Assembly: GCF_017357385.1 (NCBI RefSeq)
Contig: NZ_CP071632.1
Coordinates: 2,609,501-2,673,500, forward strand
Direction: 5' to 3'
DNA length: 64,000 nt
Source: Rhizobium sp. NZLR1
Lineage (GTDB): Bacteria; Pseudomonadota; Alphaproteobacteria; Rhizobiales; Rhizobiaceae
The notes beneath the pieces are model-generated. The model searched no databases. It was not told the DNA's origin and was given only the letters and a program-made list of their open reading frames with translations. The position numbers and the translations under genes are program-made. Of this stretch, positions 35,293 to 46,059 are shown one piece after another. Each line of letters starts with the position of its first letter. The stretch's first letter is position 1.

Positions 35293-36426
35293 TCACTTCA
35301 ACAGCGCCTGCGCCTCTTCGATGCCAAGCGCGGCCGGCTGGGTGCAGGTCGTGCTCAGGTCGATGAAACGGCCTTCCTCGCCCGATTTCAGGATCGAGGT
35401 CATGACGTCGACGCCGTGCAGGGTGCGGTCGAGTGAGCAGCGCGCGTCGCGGCCCTCGATCAGCGCCATCGCCATGTCGGCAAGACCGGCGGTGCGGTAA
35501 TTGGCGCGCGATCCGTTCGGGCTTTCCTGGTTGATCTTGCCGAACGGATGCTCCCAGGCGTCGAGCGGCTTGATCTCCTTGTCGCGGCCGCTTGCCTCGA
35601 CGACACCACCGAAGAAGTTCGGATCCGGCACGTAGAGCGAGCCGTCGGTGCCGTAGAGCTCCATGTTGGCATGACGATGCGACCAGACGTCCCAGCTCGC
35701 CGTCAGCGTCACGGTGGCGCCGTTGACGAATTCGAGCAGCGCCTGGATCGTCGTCGGCGTCTTGACCGGGATAAGCTCGCCGTTGCGCGGCTGGCTGGTG
35801 ATCGTCCGGGTCGGCGACGCCATCGAGGTCATGCCGCCGACACGTTTGACCGGGCCGATCAGGTTGATCAGGTTGGCGATGTAATAAGGGCCGAGATCGA
35901 GGATCGGGCCGCCCCCCGGCAGGAAGAAGAAATCCGGGTTCGGATGCCACATTTCCATGCCGGGGCTCATCACGTAGCAGGCGCCCGACGTCACCCGGCC
36001 GATGCCGCCGTCGTCGATGAACTTGCGGGCGAGCTGATGGGCGCCGCCGAGGAAAGTGTCCGGCGCGCAGCCGACGGCAAGGTTCTTTGCCTTGGCGATG
36101 CGGCGAAGCTCCTCGCCCTCTTCGAGCGAAAGCACCAGCGGCTTTTCGGAATAGACGTGTTTTCCGGCCTCGAGGATCGCCTTCGACACGCGGAAATGCG
36201 CATCCGGGATCGTCAGGTTGACGACGACGTCGATCTCGTCATTGGCGAGAAGCGCGTCGATCGTCTGCGCTTTGACGCCATATTCCTTGGCGCGCGCCTC
36301 GGCCGCCTGGACGTTGATATCGGCGCAGGCCAGCACCTTCAGCCCTCTGAAGAGCGGTGCCAGCGAAAAGTAGGTGGTGGAGATGTTGCCGCATCCGATG
36401 ATGCCGACGCCAAGTTCCCTGGTCAT
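35293..36426 (-). CDS. Gfo/Idh/MocA family oxidoreductase
   Basis: 377 residues. The start at 36426 is supported by a TTGAGG site; a TTG four codons upstream is the alternative. The N-terminal Rossmann domain opens 'GVGIIGCGNISTTYF', the dinucleotide-binding motif, and 'SEKPL' is the conserved Lys motif at the domain junction. The C-terminal alpha/beta domain has 'GGGPILDLGPYYIANLINLIGPV', the family's 'G...D.G.H/Y' substrate motif. Such enzymes oxidise sugars or inositols at one hydroxyl. It begins 8 bp after the isomerase gene stop, so the two are tightly coupled. Confidence 0.92.
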   Translation of the reverse strand: MTRELGVGIIGCGNISTTYFSLAPLFRGLKVLACADINVQAAEARAKEYGVKAQTIDALLANDEIDVVVNLTIPDAHFRVSKAILEAGKHVYSEKPLVLSLEEGEELRRIAKAKNLAVGCAPDTFLGGAHQLARKFIDDGGIGRVTSGACYVMSPGMEMWHPNPDFFFLPGGGPILDLGPYYIANLINLIGPVKRVGGMTSMASPTRTITSQPRNGELIPVKTPTTIQALLEFVNGATVTLTASWDVWSHRHANMELYGTDGSLYVPDPNFFGGVVEASGRDKEIKPLDAWEHPFGKINQESPNGSRANYRTAGLADMAMALIEGRDARCSLDRTLHGVDVMTSILKSGEEGRFIDLSTTCTQPAALGIEEAQALLK

Positions 36427-36434
36427 GATGTGCC

Positions 36435-37196
36435 TCAATAAGTCTGGAAGGATGCAATCGAGCGGCTGATATTGCGGTCGATATCTTTAGGGTTGTCATG
36501 TTCGACGACGAAGTGTTTGGCCTTGGTGGCGCGTAGCGCCGCCATCAGCTTCGCCCACTCGACCTTGCCGTGGCCGACATCGGCCCAGCCGTCCTCATCC
36601 GTCGCTTCGCCGGCCGGCGCGATGTCCTTGACGTGCACGGCGGTGATGCGCGGTCCGAGCTTTTCGACCCAGGCGAAGGGATCGCCGCCGCCGCGGATGA
36701 CCCAAGCGATGTCGGCTTCCCAGGAAATGTCAGGCGCGCCTTCGAAGATGCGCTCGATCGGCCGCGAGCCGTCCTGCAGCTTGAAGAATTCGAAGTCATG
36801 ATTGTGCCAGCCGAATTCGTAGCCGGCATCCTTATAGGGCTTGCTCATCTCATGCAGGCGCTTGCCGAAGGCGACCCAGCCGGCGGCGTCGGAGGGGCGC
36901 TGGTCGGCGGCCAGATGCGGCGCATAGATCGAATCCATGCCGAGAATCTTGGCAATGTTCAGCGACTTCTGCACGTCCTTCTCCAGGAAATCAGGGCTGA
37001 AATGACCGGTCGCCATGAGCAGGCCGTTCTTGTCGAGATCGGCGCGAAGGCTGTTCAGGCCGGCATCGTCGAGATCGGCATAGATGCCGCCGAAGCCCTC
37101 GACCTCGGCATAACCTGCCTTGCCAAGCTTTTCGAAAATCGCCGAATAGGGCTGGAAGTTGCGGGCGCTATAAAGCTGGTAGCTGAGTTTCGTCAT
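36435..37196 (-). CDS. Sugar phosphate isomerase/epimerase (xylose-isomerase-like TIM barrel)
   Basis: 253 residues from the ATG at 37196; the ATG immediately before it (37199) shares the same AAGGAG site. The AP-endonuclease-2-like TIM barrel shows 'LSYQLYSARNFQPYSAIFEKLGKAGYAEVEGFGG', 'WHNHDFEF' and 'ISWEADIAWV', with His, Glu and Asp residues that coordinate a metal, and 'AVHVKDIAP'. Members isomerise sugars, or act as lyases on 3-keto-glycosides when paired with Gfo/Idh/MocA oxidoreductases. The immediate coupling with such a gene here supports a shared substrate. Confidence 0.88.
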   Translation of the reverse strand: MTKLSYQLYSARNFQPYSAIFEKLGKAGYAEVEGFGGIYADLDDAGLNSLRADLDKNGLLMATGHFSPDFLEKDVQKSLNIAKILGMDSIYAPHLAADQRPSDAAGWVAFGKRLHEMSKPYKDAGYEFGWHNHDFEFFKLQDGSRPIERIFEGAPDISWEADIAWVIRGGGDPFAWVEKLGPRITAVHVKDIAPAGEATDEDGWADVGHGKVEWAKLMAALRATKAKHFVVEHDNPKDIDRNISRSIASFQTY

Positions 37197-37234
37197 CATG
37201 TTCTCCTTGGGCCTCGTGCCCATTCTTGCAAAGA

Positions 37235-39694
37235 TCAATCCGCCGACTGGCAGGAATGCAGGTCATAGAACCGGAACTCCGGAAGCGCGCCGCGATCGAG
37301 CGGCCGTGCCGGAGTAAAGGTGATGCAGCGGCTTTCGCCGGCCGCAAGATCGAAGGCGTTGTCGGAATATTTGCCGTCCGTCTCGGTCTCGATCATCACG
37401 AAGAGCGCAAGCCCCCTCGCGGTGACATCGATATCGATCGCGCCGCTCTCCTCGACATATTCGTGGGTAACGGTCAGGCCCGAAGGCTCCAATTCCAATG
37501 CCTTATAGGTGCCGTGGATATAGTGCCCCTCGCCGCCCATGCCGTTCGACGCGGTGAAATTCCAGGCCAACAGCGTGCCCTCGGGAATATCGGCGATGTC
37601 GACGCTCGCCGCCGTCACTGCCGCATCCGGCGAGCACATGGCCTGCACGTCCTTGAGATGCCGACGCTCGCCCTTCATCGTCAGGATCGAGATCGAAAGA
37701 TCGACGTTGACATCGGCAAGCGTGTCGTTGACCAGCGAGAAGCGGATCGTCTTTCCGTCGTCGGAAGGAATGGCGGCGACCGCGACCGGCTGGAAGAAGC
37801 GCTTGACGAGATAATGCATCGCCTTCCAGCGGCCGCCATAGTCGAGGCTCGACCACGAGGCGACCGGCCAGGTGTCGTTCAGCTGCCAGTAGATCGTACC
37901 CATGCAATGGGGTTTGAGCGACCGCCAGTATTCCACCGCCGTCTTGATCGCCAGCCCCTGCTGGATCTGCGAGAGATAGACGAAGTTCGGAAAATCCTTG
38001 GGGAAGCGGAAATAGCGGAACATCGTGCCGGCGATGCGCTCGTTGCCGCCAGCATTCTTCTGGTGCAGCTCCATGACCGGGGAAGCGACGTTCATGTCCT
38101 TCTCCTCGGCATAGGTCTTGATGACGGGCAGTGAGGTATAGGACTGGAAGCCGAATTCCGAGCAGAAGCGCGGGCGCACCGAACGATAATTGTCGAACGA
38201 CTTGTTCTCGTGCCAGACCGACCAGTAATGCATGTCGCCGGAGCCGTCCGCATGCCAAGCATCGCCGAAATCGAGATAACCCGAAGCCGGGCTCGACGGC
38301 CACCAGAGCGCCCCGGGCAGCGCCTTTTTCACCGCCTGCTCGATCGTGCGGTTGAGCCGGTCGTAGGAGACGAGATAGCGGTCGCGGTCCTTGCGGGACT
38401 CTTCGAACCAGGTGAGTGCCCCGACCAGCTCGTTGTCGCCGCACCAAAGCACGATCGAAGGATGCGAGGAGAGCCGCCGCACCTGGTAACCGACCTCGAT
38501 CGTCACATTGTCGAGGAAGTCTTCGGTCGAAGGGTAAAGGTTGCAGGCGAACATGAAGTCCTGCCAGACCATCAGGCCCAGCCGGTCGCAGAGATCGTAG
38601 AAATGATCCTGCTCGTAGAAGCCACCACCCCAGACGCGGATCATGTTCATGTTGGCGGCCTTGGCCGATTGCAGCAGGTCCTCGGTCTTTCCAGGCGAAG
38701 AGAGCGAAAACAGCGCGTCTGCCGGAATCCAGTTGGCGCCGCGGCAGAAGATTTCGCGGCCGTTGACCTTGAAGGCGAAGCGGCTGCCTGATGCATCCGG
38801 CGTGGTGATCAGCTCGATGGTGCGAAGACCGATCTGCTTCGTCACCTCATCGGTCGGCAATTCGACGGACAGCCTGTAGAGCGCCTGGTCGCCGCTGCCC
38901 GATGGCCACCATAGGCGCGGATTGTCGATATGAAAGAGATGGTTGACATGGGTCTCGCCATGGACCCCGACATCGAGCCGCACCCGCTCGCCGTCGAGAT
39001 CGAAATAGACCTGGGCAACGCTTGGCCCCTTGGAAAACAGCGTCGCCGTCACCGTCAAATCGACTGAACCATCGAAATTATGGGTTTGGCGGGTGACCAC
39101 ATGCTCGATGCGCGCGGTCTCGAGTTTTTTCAGCGCGATCATGCCGTAGAGGCCGAACGGCGCGATGGCGATATTCCAGTCCCAGCCGAAATGGCATTGC
39201 GGCTTGCGCAGCATATTGCCGTCTGGAATCGGTGAATTGCCGGTACTGTAGGGAATGTAGAAGGGCTGCTTCTTCTGCCGCTCGGCCCCGATGGCGATGT
39301 TGGAGGCAAAGACGATGCGGATCGAGTTGTCGCCTGATTTCAGCATGCTGGAGACATCGGGCCGGTAGCGGCGGAAGCTGTTGTCGGCTTCCAGCGCCAG
39401 AAAGCCATTGACGTAGACGCTGGCGACCGTGTCGAGATAATCGATATCGAGATACCAGTCGCCGTCGACCTCCGGAAGCGTGAAGCTGCGCACGACCGCC
39501 CATTCGCGCTCGGCAACCCACTGCACCTTTTCCTCGTTGCGGCCGAAATAGGGGTCGGGGATCAGGCTTGCGCGGTGGAGCGCTGTGTGCACGTCGCCCG
39601 GCAGCATGATTGCGGTGCGAATTTCGCCGTCGACGGAGGCGAGCTGCCACGAACCGGAAAGATCGATGTTGGAGGTGGTCGATTGTTGCGTCAC
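37235..39694 (-). CDS. GH2 family beta-mannosidase-like glycoside hydrolase
   Basis: 819 residues, the length of bacterial beta-mannosidases. The start is a GTG at 39694. The N-terminal jelly-roll sugar-binding domain (about residues 10-180) is followed by an immunoglobulin-like domain and the catalytic TIM barrel. The barrel carries 'RGANWIPADALFS' and 'MIRVWGGGFYEQDHFYDLCDRLGLMVWQDFMFACNLYP', both strongly typical of beta-mannosidases. The acid/base Glu lies in 'WCGDNELVG' and the nucleophile Glu in 'FCSEFGFQS'. No signal peptide is seen, so it should cleave imported manno-oligosaccharides in the cytosol. It follows the transporter genes in the same direction. Confidence 0.93.
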   Translation of the reverse strand: MTQQSTTSNIDLSGSWQLASVDGEIRTAIMLPGDVHTALHRASLIPDPYFGRNEEKVQWVAEREWAVVRSFTLPEVDGDWYLDIDYLDTVASVYVNGFLALEADNSFRRYRPDVSSMLKSGDNSIRIVFASNIAIGAERQKKQPFYIPYSTGNSPIPDGNMLRKPQCHFGWDWNIAIAPFGLYGMIALKKLETARIEHVVTRQTHNFDGSVDLTVTATLFSKGPSVAQVYFDLDGERVRLDVGVHGETHVNHLFHIDNPRLWWPSGSGDQALYRLSVELPTDEVTKQIGLRTIELITTPDASGSRFAFKVNGREIFCRGANWIPADALFSLSSPGKTEDLLQSAKAANMNMIRVWGGGFYEQDHFYDLCDRLGLMVWQDFMFACNLYPSTEDFLDNVTIEVGYQVRRLSSHPSIVLWCGDNELVGALTWFEESRKDRDRYLVSYDRLNRTIEQAVKKALPGALWWPSSPASGYLDFGDAWHADGSGDMHYWSVWHENKSFDNYRSVRPRFCSEFGFQSYTSLPVIKTYAEEKDMNVASPVMELHQKNAGGNERIAGTMFRYFRFPKDFPNFVYLSQIQQGLAIKTAVEYWRSLKPHCMGTIYWQLNDTWPVASWSSLDYGGRWKAMHYLVKRFFQPVAVAAIPSDDGKTIRFSLVNDTLADVNVDLSISILTMKGERRHLKDVQAMCSPDAAVTAASVDIADIPEGTLLAWNFTASNGMGGEGHYIHGTYKALELEPSGLTVTHEYVEESGAIDIDVTARGLALFVMIETETDGKYSDNAFDLAAGESRCITFTPARPLDRGALPEFRFYDLHSCQSAD

Positions 39695-39789
39695 GATATC
39701 GTTTCCGAATTACGTTTTTGAAATGGACCGCGCATGGTCGCCGTCCGGTAATTGTCGTTCGTCATGACCCTTCCATCCGCCCCGCGCTC

Positions 39790-39875
39790 CGTCATTCTCG
39801 GGCTTGACCCGAGCATCCACACGGCATCCATCGGCAGTTGCGGCATGGATCCTCGGGTCAAGCCCGAGAATGACG
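39790..39875. repeat. Perfect long inverted repeat
   Basis: Two 24-base arms, 39790-39813 and 39852-39875, are exact inverted copies built around CTCGGGCTTGACCCGAG, with a 38-base loop. It lies in the 305-bp region between the transporter ATPase gene and the beta-mannosidase gene, which otherwise contains no gene. It could be an mRNA processing or transcription-attenuating hairpin separating transporter from enzyme expression. The core is a common alphaproteobacterial intergenic palindrome. Confidence 0.88.
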
Positions 39876-39999
39876 AAGAGCGGAGCAAGCATCTTGCCAA
39901 GCTTGCCCCCGCCTGAGGAAGGGTTGAGCATCGGTCGAATTCATACAAACAGCCTTGCAGCAAGCAGGCGACACCATCCGGCCCCGCCCGCAAAAATCT

Positions 40000-41106
<1,107 letters not shown>

Positions 41107-41110
41107 GGGA

Positions 41111-42055
41111 TCAACCCTTCACTGCGCCGGCGGCGATGCCACGGACGAAAAGCCGTCCCGACACGAAATAGACGATCAACGGCACGAGACCCGTCAGGAT
41201 CGTCGCGGCCATGTTGACGTTGTATTCCTTCACGCCCTGGACGGAATTGACGATGTTGTTGAGCTGCACGGTCATCGGATAGGTATCCGGCCGGGTGAAG
41301 ACCACACCGAACAGGAAGTCGTTCCAGATACCGGTCACCTGCAAGATCATAGCGACGACGAAGATCGGCAGCGACATCGGCACCATGATCTTCAGGAAGA
41401 TCTGCCAGAAACCCGCGCCGTCGACGCGTGCCGCCTTGAACAGCTCTTCCGGCAAGGACACGAAATAATTGCGAAACAGCAGCGTCAGGATCGGCATGCC
41501 GAAGATCGAATGCACGATGACGAGGCCGCTCAGCGTGCCGTAAAGGCCGATTTCGCGAAGGATGATGACGATCGGATAGATCATCACCTGATAGGGAATG
41601 AACGCCCCGACGATGAGGATCGAGAAGAACAGCTCGGACCCCTTGAAGCGCCAGTTTGCCAATGCATAGCCGTTCACCGAGGCGATGGCGATCGAGATGA
41701 TGACCGACGGCACCGTGATGCGCACCGAATTCCAGAACCCGCGCGACAGTCCATCGCAATTGAGCCCGGTGCAGGCCTCCGCCCAGGCCTTCACCCAAGG
41801 TTCGAAGGTGATCTCCATCGGCGGCGAGAAAATGTTGCCGAGGCGGATTTCCGGCATGCCCTTCAGCGAAGTCACGACCATCACGTAGAGCGGCAGCAGA
41901 TAATAGAGTGCCGCAACAGTCAGCGTGCCGTAGAGCATGATGTTGCGCGACGACAGCGCCCGGCGCGGCTTAGCGCCGCTCGGACCTTCGCCGAGTCTCG
42001 GTGCAACGGCGTCGATGCCAGCGGCAACGGTATTGAGAGTTCCTGTATCAGCCAC
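41111..42055 (-). CDS. Sugar ABC transporter permease (MalG-type)
   Basis: 314 residues. A hydrophilic N-terminus of about 30 residues precedes six transmembrane helices. The EAA loop 'ELFKAARVDGAGFWQIFLKIMVPMSLP' contacts the ATPase. 'VNGYALANWRFKGSE' and 'FIPYQVMIYPIVIILREIGLYGTLSGLVIVHSIFGMP' are typical of the CUT1 MalG group. Its start overlaps the end of the MalF-type gene by 8 bp, and the ATPase gene follows after 4 bp, so the transporter is a tight operon. Confidence 0.94.
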   Translation of the reverse strand: MADTGTLNTVAAGIDAVAPRLGEGPSGAKPRRALSSRNIMLYGTLTVAALYYLLPLYVMVVTSLKGMPEIRLGNIFSPPMEITFEPWVKAWAEACTGLNCDGLSRGFWNSVRITVPSVIISIAIASVNGYALANWRFKGSELFFSILIVGAFIPYQVMIYPIVIILREIGLYGTLSGLVIVHSIFGMPILTLLFRNYFVSLPEELFKAARVDGAGFWQIFLKIMVPMSLPIFVVAMILQVTGIWNDFLFGVVFTRPDTYPMTVQLNNIVNSVQGVKEYNVNMAATILTGLVPLIVYFVSGRLFVRGIAAGAVKG

Positions 42056-42953
42056 GCTTGCGCCCTCCTCCGAATTCCAAATAGGCCCACGGGACGATAA
42101 TGATCGCGACCGTCACCAGCATCATCGTCGAGGCGGCGAAGCCCTGCCCCAGGTTCTGTGCCTGGAACATGTAGTCGTAGACATATTTCGCTGGCACTTC
42201 CGAGGAGATGCCGGGACCGCCAGATGTCTGGGCGACGACAAGATCGTAGACCTTGACGATACCGGAAGCGATGATGACGATCGTCGTGATGAAGACCGGC
42301 CGCATCATCGGAATGACGATGAAGAGATAGGTCTTCCACATCGGAATGCCGTCGACGCGCGCCGCTTTCCAGATGTCCTCGTCGATGCCGCGCAAGCCGG
42401 CAAGCATCAGGCACATGACCAGACCCGTTCCCTGCCATAGCGCCGCGATCAGGATGCCGTAGATGACAATTTCGGGCGTATAGAGCGGATTGAAGGTGAA
42501 GCTCGTCCAGCCGAGCGAACGCACAACCGACTGAATGCCGAAATCGGGATTCAGAATCCACTGCCAGACGAGGCCCGTCACGATGAAGGACAGCGCGAAG
42601 GGGTAGAGGAAGATGGTGCGGAACGTATTTTCGAAACGGATCTTCTGATCCATCAGCGCAGCAAGCAGGAAACCGATGACCAGGCTGAAGATCAGCGAAA
42701 GAACGCCGTAGAGAGCCAGATTCTCGATCGCCGTTACCCAGCGCGGTGCGGCCCAAAGCCGCTCATACTGATCAATGCCGACGAAGCTCAATCGCGGAAG
42801 GAGCTTCGAATTCGTGAAGGAATAAAAGACGGTCCAGAGCGTGCCGCCGACAAAAATCACCAGCGCTGTCAGGATCATCGGAATGGACGCAATCTTGGCA
42901 TTCAGATTGCGCAGTAACTTGATTGGCCGGCCTGCTTGCGCTTGACCTGTCAT
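42048..42953 (-). CDS. Sugar ABC transporter permease (MalF-type)
   Basis: 301 residues from the ATG at 42953, with a GAGGAGAAG site; a GTG at 42959 is the alternative. Six transmembrane segments are present, with the EAA loop 'DIWKAARVDGIPMWKTYLFIVIPMMRP'. 'IVTGLVWQWILNPDFGIQSVVRSLGW' is a typical CUT1 permease stretch. It lies 177 bp after the binding-protein gene and overlaps the MalG-type gene. Confidence 0.94.
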   Translation of the reverse strand: MTGQAQAGRPIKLLRNLNAKIASIPMILTALVIFVGGTLWTVFYSFTNSKLLPRLSFVGIDQYERLWAAPRWVTAIENLALYGVLSLIFSLVIGFLLAALMDQKIRFENTFRTIFLYPFALSFIVTGLVWQWILNPDFGIQSVVRSLGWTSFTFNPLYTPEIVIYGILIAALWQGTGLVMCLMLAGLRGIDEDIWKAARVDGIPMWKTYLFIVIPMMRPVFITTIVIIASGIVKVYDLVVAQTSGGPGISSEVPAKYVYDYMFQAQNLGQGFAASTMMLVTVAIIIVPWAYLEFGGGRKRG

Positions 42954-43130
42954 GAACACTTCTCCTCAAATCGCAACTGCGACCGGTGACAGAACAAGCC
43001 TGGCCCGTCTGCCCATCCCTGCCCCCGGGATTTGCCGGGGATGCCGGAAAGACGCCGCCAGCCGAACATCAGTCCGGGGACACGATCCGGCTCTTGAGAA
43101 GCCGGATCGCAAAGGCGGCGAATCTAGCGA

Positions 43131-44366
43131 TCAATCAGCCGAAGCGATGATCCCAGCAAAACGCTTCTGAGCGTCCTCAGGCGTCATCGACGGATTGGCG
43201 AAGAATTCGGAGAAGAGGTCTTCCTTCTGCTTCTGGCTGTCTGCCGAAAGCAACTGGTCGGTGCCCTCGATCACGTTGCCCTTGGCCAGGATTTCGAGAC
43301 CCTTCTTCATGCAATCGTTGGCGGCGGCGAGATCGACGTCGCCGCGAACCGGCAGCGAACCCTTCTTCAGGTTGAAGGCAACCTGGGTCTTGGGATCGAG
43401 CAAGGTCTTGGCAAGCACGGCCTGCGCCTTGGACTTTTCGGCGTCCTTCAGCAGCGGGAAATAGAAGGCGTCGCCGCCGGTCGAGATGATCTCGTTGACG
43501 CCGAGGCCCGGCAGGCAGGTATAATCGGTACCGGCCTTCTGACCGGCGAGCGCGAATTCACCCTGCGCCCAGTCGCCCATGATCTGACCGCCGGCCTTGC
43601 CTGTGATGACGAGGTTGGTGGCCTGGTTCCAGTCCTGGACGTTGCTGCCTTTGGCCATGCGCCGCGCATCGTCGGCCGCCTTGAAGACCTTGGCGATTTC
43701 AGGACCGGCAGCAACTTTCGCATCCTTGTCCTTGAAGACCTTGTTGAAGGTATCCTTGCCGGCAACCGCAACCATCAGCACGTCGAACGCGCCTGTCGCC
43801 TGCCACGGCTGACCGCCGACGGCGAGCGGAATGATGCCGGCCTTTTCGAGAGCCGGAGCGGAAGCGACGAACTCGTCCCAGTTCTTCGGAACCTCGACGC
43901 CGGCCTTCTTGAAGGCGGCATTCGAAAGCCACAGCCACTGCCAGGAGTGGATGTTGACGGGCGCGCAATAGATCTTGCCGTCGATGGTGCAGGAATCGAG
44001 CAGGCTCGCCGGACGGATGATGTCCTTCCAGTGCTCTGCGGTCGCCACGTCGGTCAGGTCGCGCATCAGGCCGGCCTGGACGAGTTCCTCAGCCTGGCGG
44101 CCATGGTTGAACTGCGTGGCGCCCATCGGGTCGCCGCCGGTGATGCGGCTGATCATGATCGGACGGGCAGTGCCGCCGGAACCGGCGATTGCGCCGTCGA
44201 CCCAGTGGTTGCCGGTGGCGTCGAATGCCTTAGCCAGCTCGGCGACGGCGGCCGATTCGCCACCTGATGTCCACCAATGCGTGACTTCGAGATCGGTGGC
44301 GTTGGCGGCTCCGAACGGAAGCGCGACCGAAGCGGCAAGCATTGCTGCCATAATACGGATTTTCAT
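43131..44366 (-). CDS. Sugar ABC transporter substrate-binding protein (CUT1)
   Basis: 411 residues. The signal peptide (about residues 1-23, ending ANA-TD) is followed by a SBP_bac_1 fold, with 'LEVTHWWTSGGESAAVAELAKAF' as the N-terminal lobe signature and 'DWAQGEFALAGQKAG' and 'TGGDAFYFPLL' in the C-lobe. The ligand is likely an oligosaccharide given the mannosidase and xylosidase downstream. The gene is the first of the catabolic set and is divergent from the LacI gene. It has four cysteines that may pair in the periplasm. A GGAGGAAAACTC site precedes the ATG. Confidence 0.94.
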   Translation of the reverse strand: MKIRIMAAMLAASVALPFGAANATDLEVTHWWTSGGESAAVAELAKAFDATGNHWVDGAIAGSGGTARPIMISRITGGDPMGATQFNHGRQAEELVQAGLMRDLTDVATAEHWKDIIRPASLLDSCTIDGKIYCAPVNIHSWQWLWLSNAAFKKAGVEVPKNWDEFVASAPALEKAGIIPLAVGGQPWQATGAFDVLMVAVAGKDTFNKVFKDKDAKVAAGPEIAKVFKAADDARRMAKGSNVQDWNQATNLVITGKAGGQIMGDWAQGEFALAGQKAGTDYTCLPGLGVNEIISTGGDAFYFPLLKDAEKSKAQAVLAKTLLDPKTQVAFNLKKGSLPVRGDVDLAAANDCMKKGLEILAKGNVIEGTDQLLSADSQKQKEDLFSEFFANPSMTPEDAQKRFAGIIASAD

Positions 44367-44819
44367 GAGTTTTCCTCCCTCACTGAAACGTTGCCGGAAA
44401 AACTTAGATCAATCGATTTCAGCACGCAACCGTCCGCCTGCAAATTTTTCCACGACAGGCGGAATTGCTACTTGTGCCTGTTTCTGGTCGGACGGTCATT
44501 CGCTTAAAGCCGGCATCTTGTCATGCGCTCTCGGAATCGAGCAGTCAGATTATCACAATGAAAACACAGAGAAAATTTTGCCAATCGGTTTTTCTTTCGC
44601 CTTATTCCTTTCGCAAGCGCAAAAAAACAAAGCTTGAGCGACGGATTCAACCTATGCGTACAATGCTGCAAAGCACACAAGAAAAAGCCCTCGACATTTC
44701 TACTGTATCGTTACAGATTGCATTCCTTAGGGAGGCGCGATTTTGGCAGGCGGCGGGCTTACGGCGCTTGAAAAAGCCTCTATAAGCGACACCAATTCGC
44801 GCGAGGCAGGCCTACAGGG
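44367..44819. other. Divergent promoter region of the oligosaccharide locus
   Basis: About 450 bases, AT-richer than the surrounding genes, between the sugar-binding protein and lacI starts. It should hold the promoters of both. It includes the dyad at 44703-44716, plus 'TGAAACGTTGCC' at about 44383 close to the transporter start, which has the same central CG as LacI-family operators. No coding frame with a ribosome site is apparent. Confidence 0.55.
44703..44716. promoter_or_regulatory. Candidate LacI-family operator
   Basis: CTGTATCGTTACAG is a 14-base dyad, symmetrical except for the pair next to the centre, with the central CG that LacI-family repressors typically require. It lies 104 bp before the lacI start in the region shared with the transporter operon. 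Confidence 0.55.
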
Positions 44820-45863
44820 ATGGAAAACAAGGGAAATTTCGGGCAAGCGGTATCGACGCCGACGGCGCGCGAGCGCCCGACGTTGAAGACGATCGCCTTC
44901 ATGACCGGTCTCGGCGTGACGACGGTATCGCGCGCCCTGAAGGATGCGCCTGACATCGGAGCGGAGACCAAGGAGCGGGTGCGCATGGTCGCCCGCCAAC
45001 TCGGCTACCAGCCGAACAGGGCCGGTGTGCGCCTGCGCACTGGCAAGACCAACGTCATCGCCCTCGTCCTCAGCATTGATGAAGAGATCATGGGCTTTTC
45101 GAGCCAGATGGTCTTCGGCATTTCCGAGGTCCTGTCCGGCACACCCTATCATATCGTTGTCACGCCGCATTCCCACAGCAAGGATCCGATGCTGCCGGTG
45201 CGCTACATCCTCGATACCGGTTCGGCCGACGGCGTCATCATCTCGCGCATCGAGCCGGACGATCCGCGCGTGCGTCTGCTGACCGAGCGCGGCATGCCCT
45301 TCGCCACGCATGGGCGCACCGATGCGGGTCTCACCCACCCCTTCCACGATTTCAACAACGAAGCCTTCGCCCACCAGGCGGTGGAACGGCTCGTCAAGCG
45401 CGGCCGACGCCGCATCGCCCTGTTGCAGCCGCCAAGCAAGCTCACCTATTACGCCCACATCCGCATCGGCTTCCAGACCGGCCTGCACGATTACGGCGCC
45501 GAGGAAGTGCCGCTGCGTATCAACAGCGATGCGCCGCTTGCCGATATCCGCGACGTCGTCGAAGTGATGATGCGCTCGGAAAACGCCCCTGACGGCATCG
45601 TCTGTTCGGCCGGCAGCGCGGCGATTGCCGTCAATGCCGGCATCGAGGCTGCCGGCAAGGCGCTCGGCCGCGATCTCGACATGGTGTCGAAGCAATCGGT
45701 GCCGATCCTGAACTGGATCCGCCCCGAGATCATCACTGTACAGGAAGACGTGCGCCAGGCTGGCCGCGAAATGGCCAAAGCCGTCATCGCCCGCATCGAC
45801 GGCGTCGAACCGGAACTGCTGCAGAGCATCAGCCAGCCGATCTGGCCGGAAAGCGGGAAATAG
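44820..45863 (+). CDS. LacI-family transcriptional regulator of the oligosaccharide locus
   Basis: 347 residues. The DNA-binding helix-turn-helix is '[58 protein letters not shown]', preceded by an unusual hydrophilic N-terminal tail of about 18 residues. The hinge is followed by a periplasmic-binding-like sugar domain from about residue 78. It is divergent from the sugar-binding protein, the usual position for a local repressor that responds to the imported sugar. A LacI-like dyad lies in the shared region. Confidence 0.92.
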   Translation: MENKGNFGQAVSTPTARERPTLKTIAFMTGLGVTTVSRALKDAPDIGAETKERVRMVARQLGYQPNRAGVRLRTGKTNVIALVLSIDEEIMGFSSQMVFGISEVLSGTPYHIVVTPHSHSKDPMLPVRYILDTGSADGVIISRIEPDDPRVRLLTERGMPFATHGRTDAGLTHPFHDFNNEAFAHQAVERLVKRGRRRIALLQPPSKLTYYAHIRIGFQTGLHDYGAEEVPLRINSDAPLADIRDVVEVMMRSENAPDGIVCSAGSAAIAVNAGIEAAGKALGRDLDMVSKQSVPILNWIRPEIITVQEDVRQAGREMAKAVIARIDGVEPELLQSISQPIWPESGK

Positions 45864-46059
45864 CACGGATTGAGAAGCGCGACCCGTCGGACTTCCCGGC
45901 TGACGCCGGAAAACTCATCTTCGGCGGTCCAAATCGGTTCCAGCCGCGCAATGATCTCAGCTCTCCCACGGACTTCACCGCGCATCGCAAGCGCGGCATC
46001 GCCTCGAAAAAAGCCAAGATTGCCCGCCATCTCACCAGCGTGTCAGGGAGATCGACAGA

